A stretch of DNA of 5,877 nucleotides, from contig SAAR01000208.1 in assembly GCA_009916335.1 (NCBI GenBank), positions 1 to 5,877 on the forward strand, written 5' to 3'. The translations under genes were made by a program, and so were the position numbers. Below are positions 5,837-5,877 of the stretch, piece after piece; position 1 is the stretch's first letter; each line of letters opens with the position of its first letter. The stretch is from Erysipelotrichia bacterium. Its GTDB lineage: Bacteria > Bacillota_I > Bacilli_A > Erysipelotrichales > Erysipelotrichaceae. The notes beneath the pieces were generated by a model that saw only the letters and a program-made list of their open reading frames with translations, was not told the origin of the DNA and did no database searches.

Positions 5837-5877
5837 TAATAGGTCGATGGTCTTGTTCTATTAAATTGTTAAGATAC
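5837..5877. other. Right flank, no feature assigned
   Basis: These 41 bases are about 29% G+C by count, unlike the roughly 55% of the two genes at the left edge. If the element ends at 5836, the right flank is not obviously the same kind of host DNA as the left flank. No 5-bp duplication linked to the left border was found: TAATA (5837-5841) also occurs at 1220-1224, but the sequence following it there does not resemble a transposon end. Confidence 0.4.

Noticed and set aside
5821..5877. ORF opening at ATG 5821 and running off the right edge (begins MCTLGLIGRW)
   Set aside because: Only 19 codons are visible; the AGGGGG upstream is only two bases from the ATG, and the region overlaps the terminal-repeat candidate. 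No family is recognisable.
1..5877. CRISPR array, tRNA or rRNA genes
   Set aside because: No regularly spaced direct repeats and no tRNA- or rRNA-like segments were seen.

Overview
The window joins two compositionally different pieces of bacterial DNA. Bases 1 to about 1203 are around 55% G+C in the lines I counted. They carry two divergent chromosomal-type genes: the 5' part of a 6-phosphofructokinase on the minus strand (running off the left edge) and a complete calcineurin-like metallophosphoesterase on the plus strand. From about 1204 to the right edge the DNA is only about 22-35% G+C in sampled lines. It carries a Tn3-family transposition module whose base usage and strong AGGAGG-type ribosome sites suggest a low-GC Firmicute origin. 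The GGGPAPGIN-type phosphofructokinase suggests an anaerobic bacterial host, but I cannot fix the phylum from this much sequence.

Layout: phosphofructokinase (minus, partial), a divergent promoter region, the metallophosphoesterase, an AT-rich border with no gene, a terminator-like hairpin (1312-1343), and a roughly 130-bp array of dyads that looks like a resolution (res) site with an embedded promoter (1350-1478). Four plus-strand genes follow: a 62-aa helix-turn-helix protein, a MepB-family protein, a serine resolvase (tnpR) and a 972-aa Tn3 transposase (tnpA). After tnpA comes a near-perfect palindromic terminator overlapping its stop codon, then a candidate 38-bp right terminal inverted repeat at 5799-5836.

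How the genes work together: the first three element genes are overlapped stop-to-start (TAATG, then ATGA), so they are probably co-translated from the promoter inside the res-like region. Resolvase bound there would both resolve transposition cointegrates and repress its own operon. tnpA follows after 44 bp with a TTG start and a Shine-Dalgarno sequence that can fold into a small hairpin, which suggests restrained transposase production. The most unusual point is the HTH-MepB pair built into the tnpR operon of a Tn3-type element.

Unresolved: I found no left inverted repeat matching the right candidate, and the 41 bases beyond the right candidate are still AT-rich rather than host-like. The element may have lost its left end, may sit in a larger low-GC island, or the junction near 1204 may be an assembly artefact.
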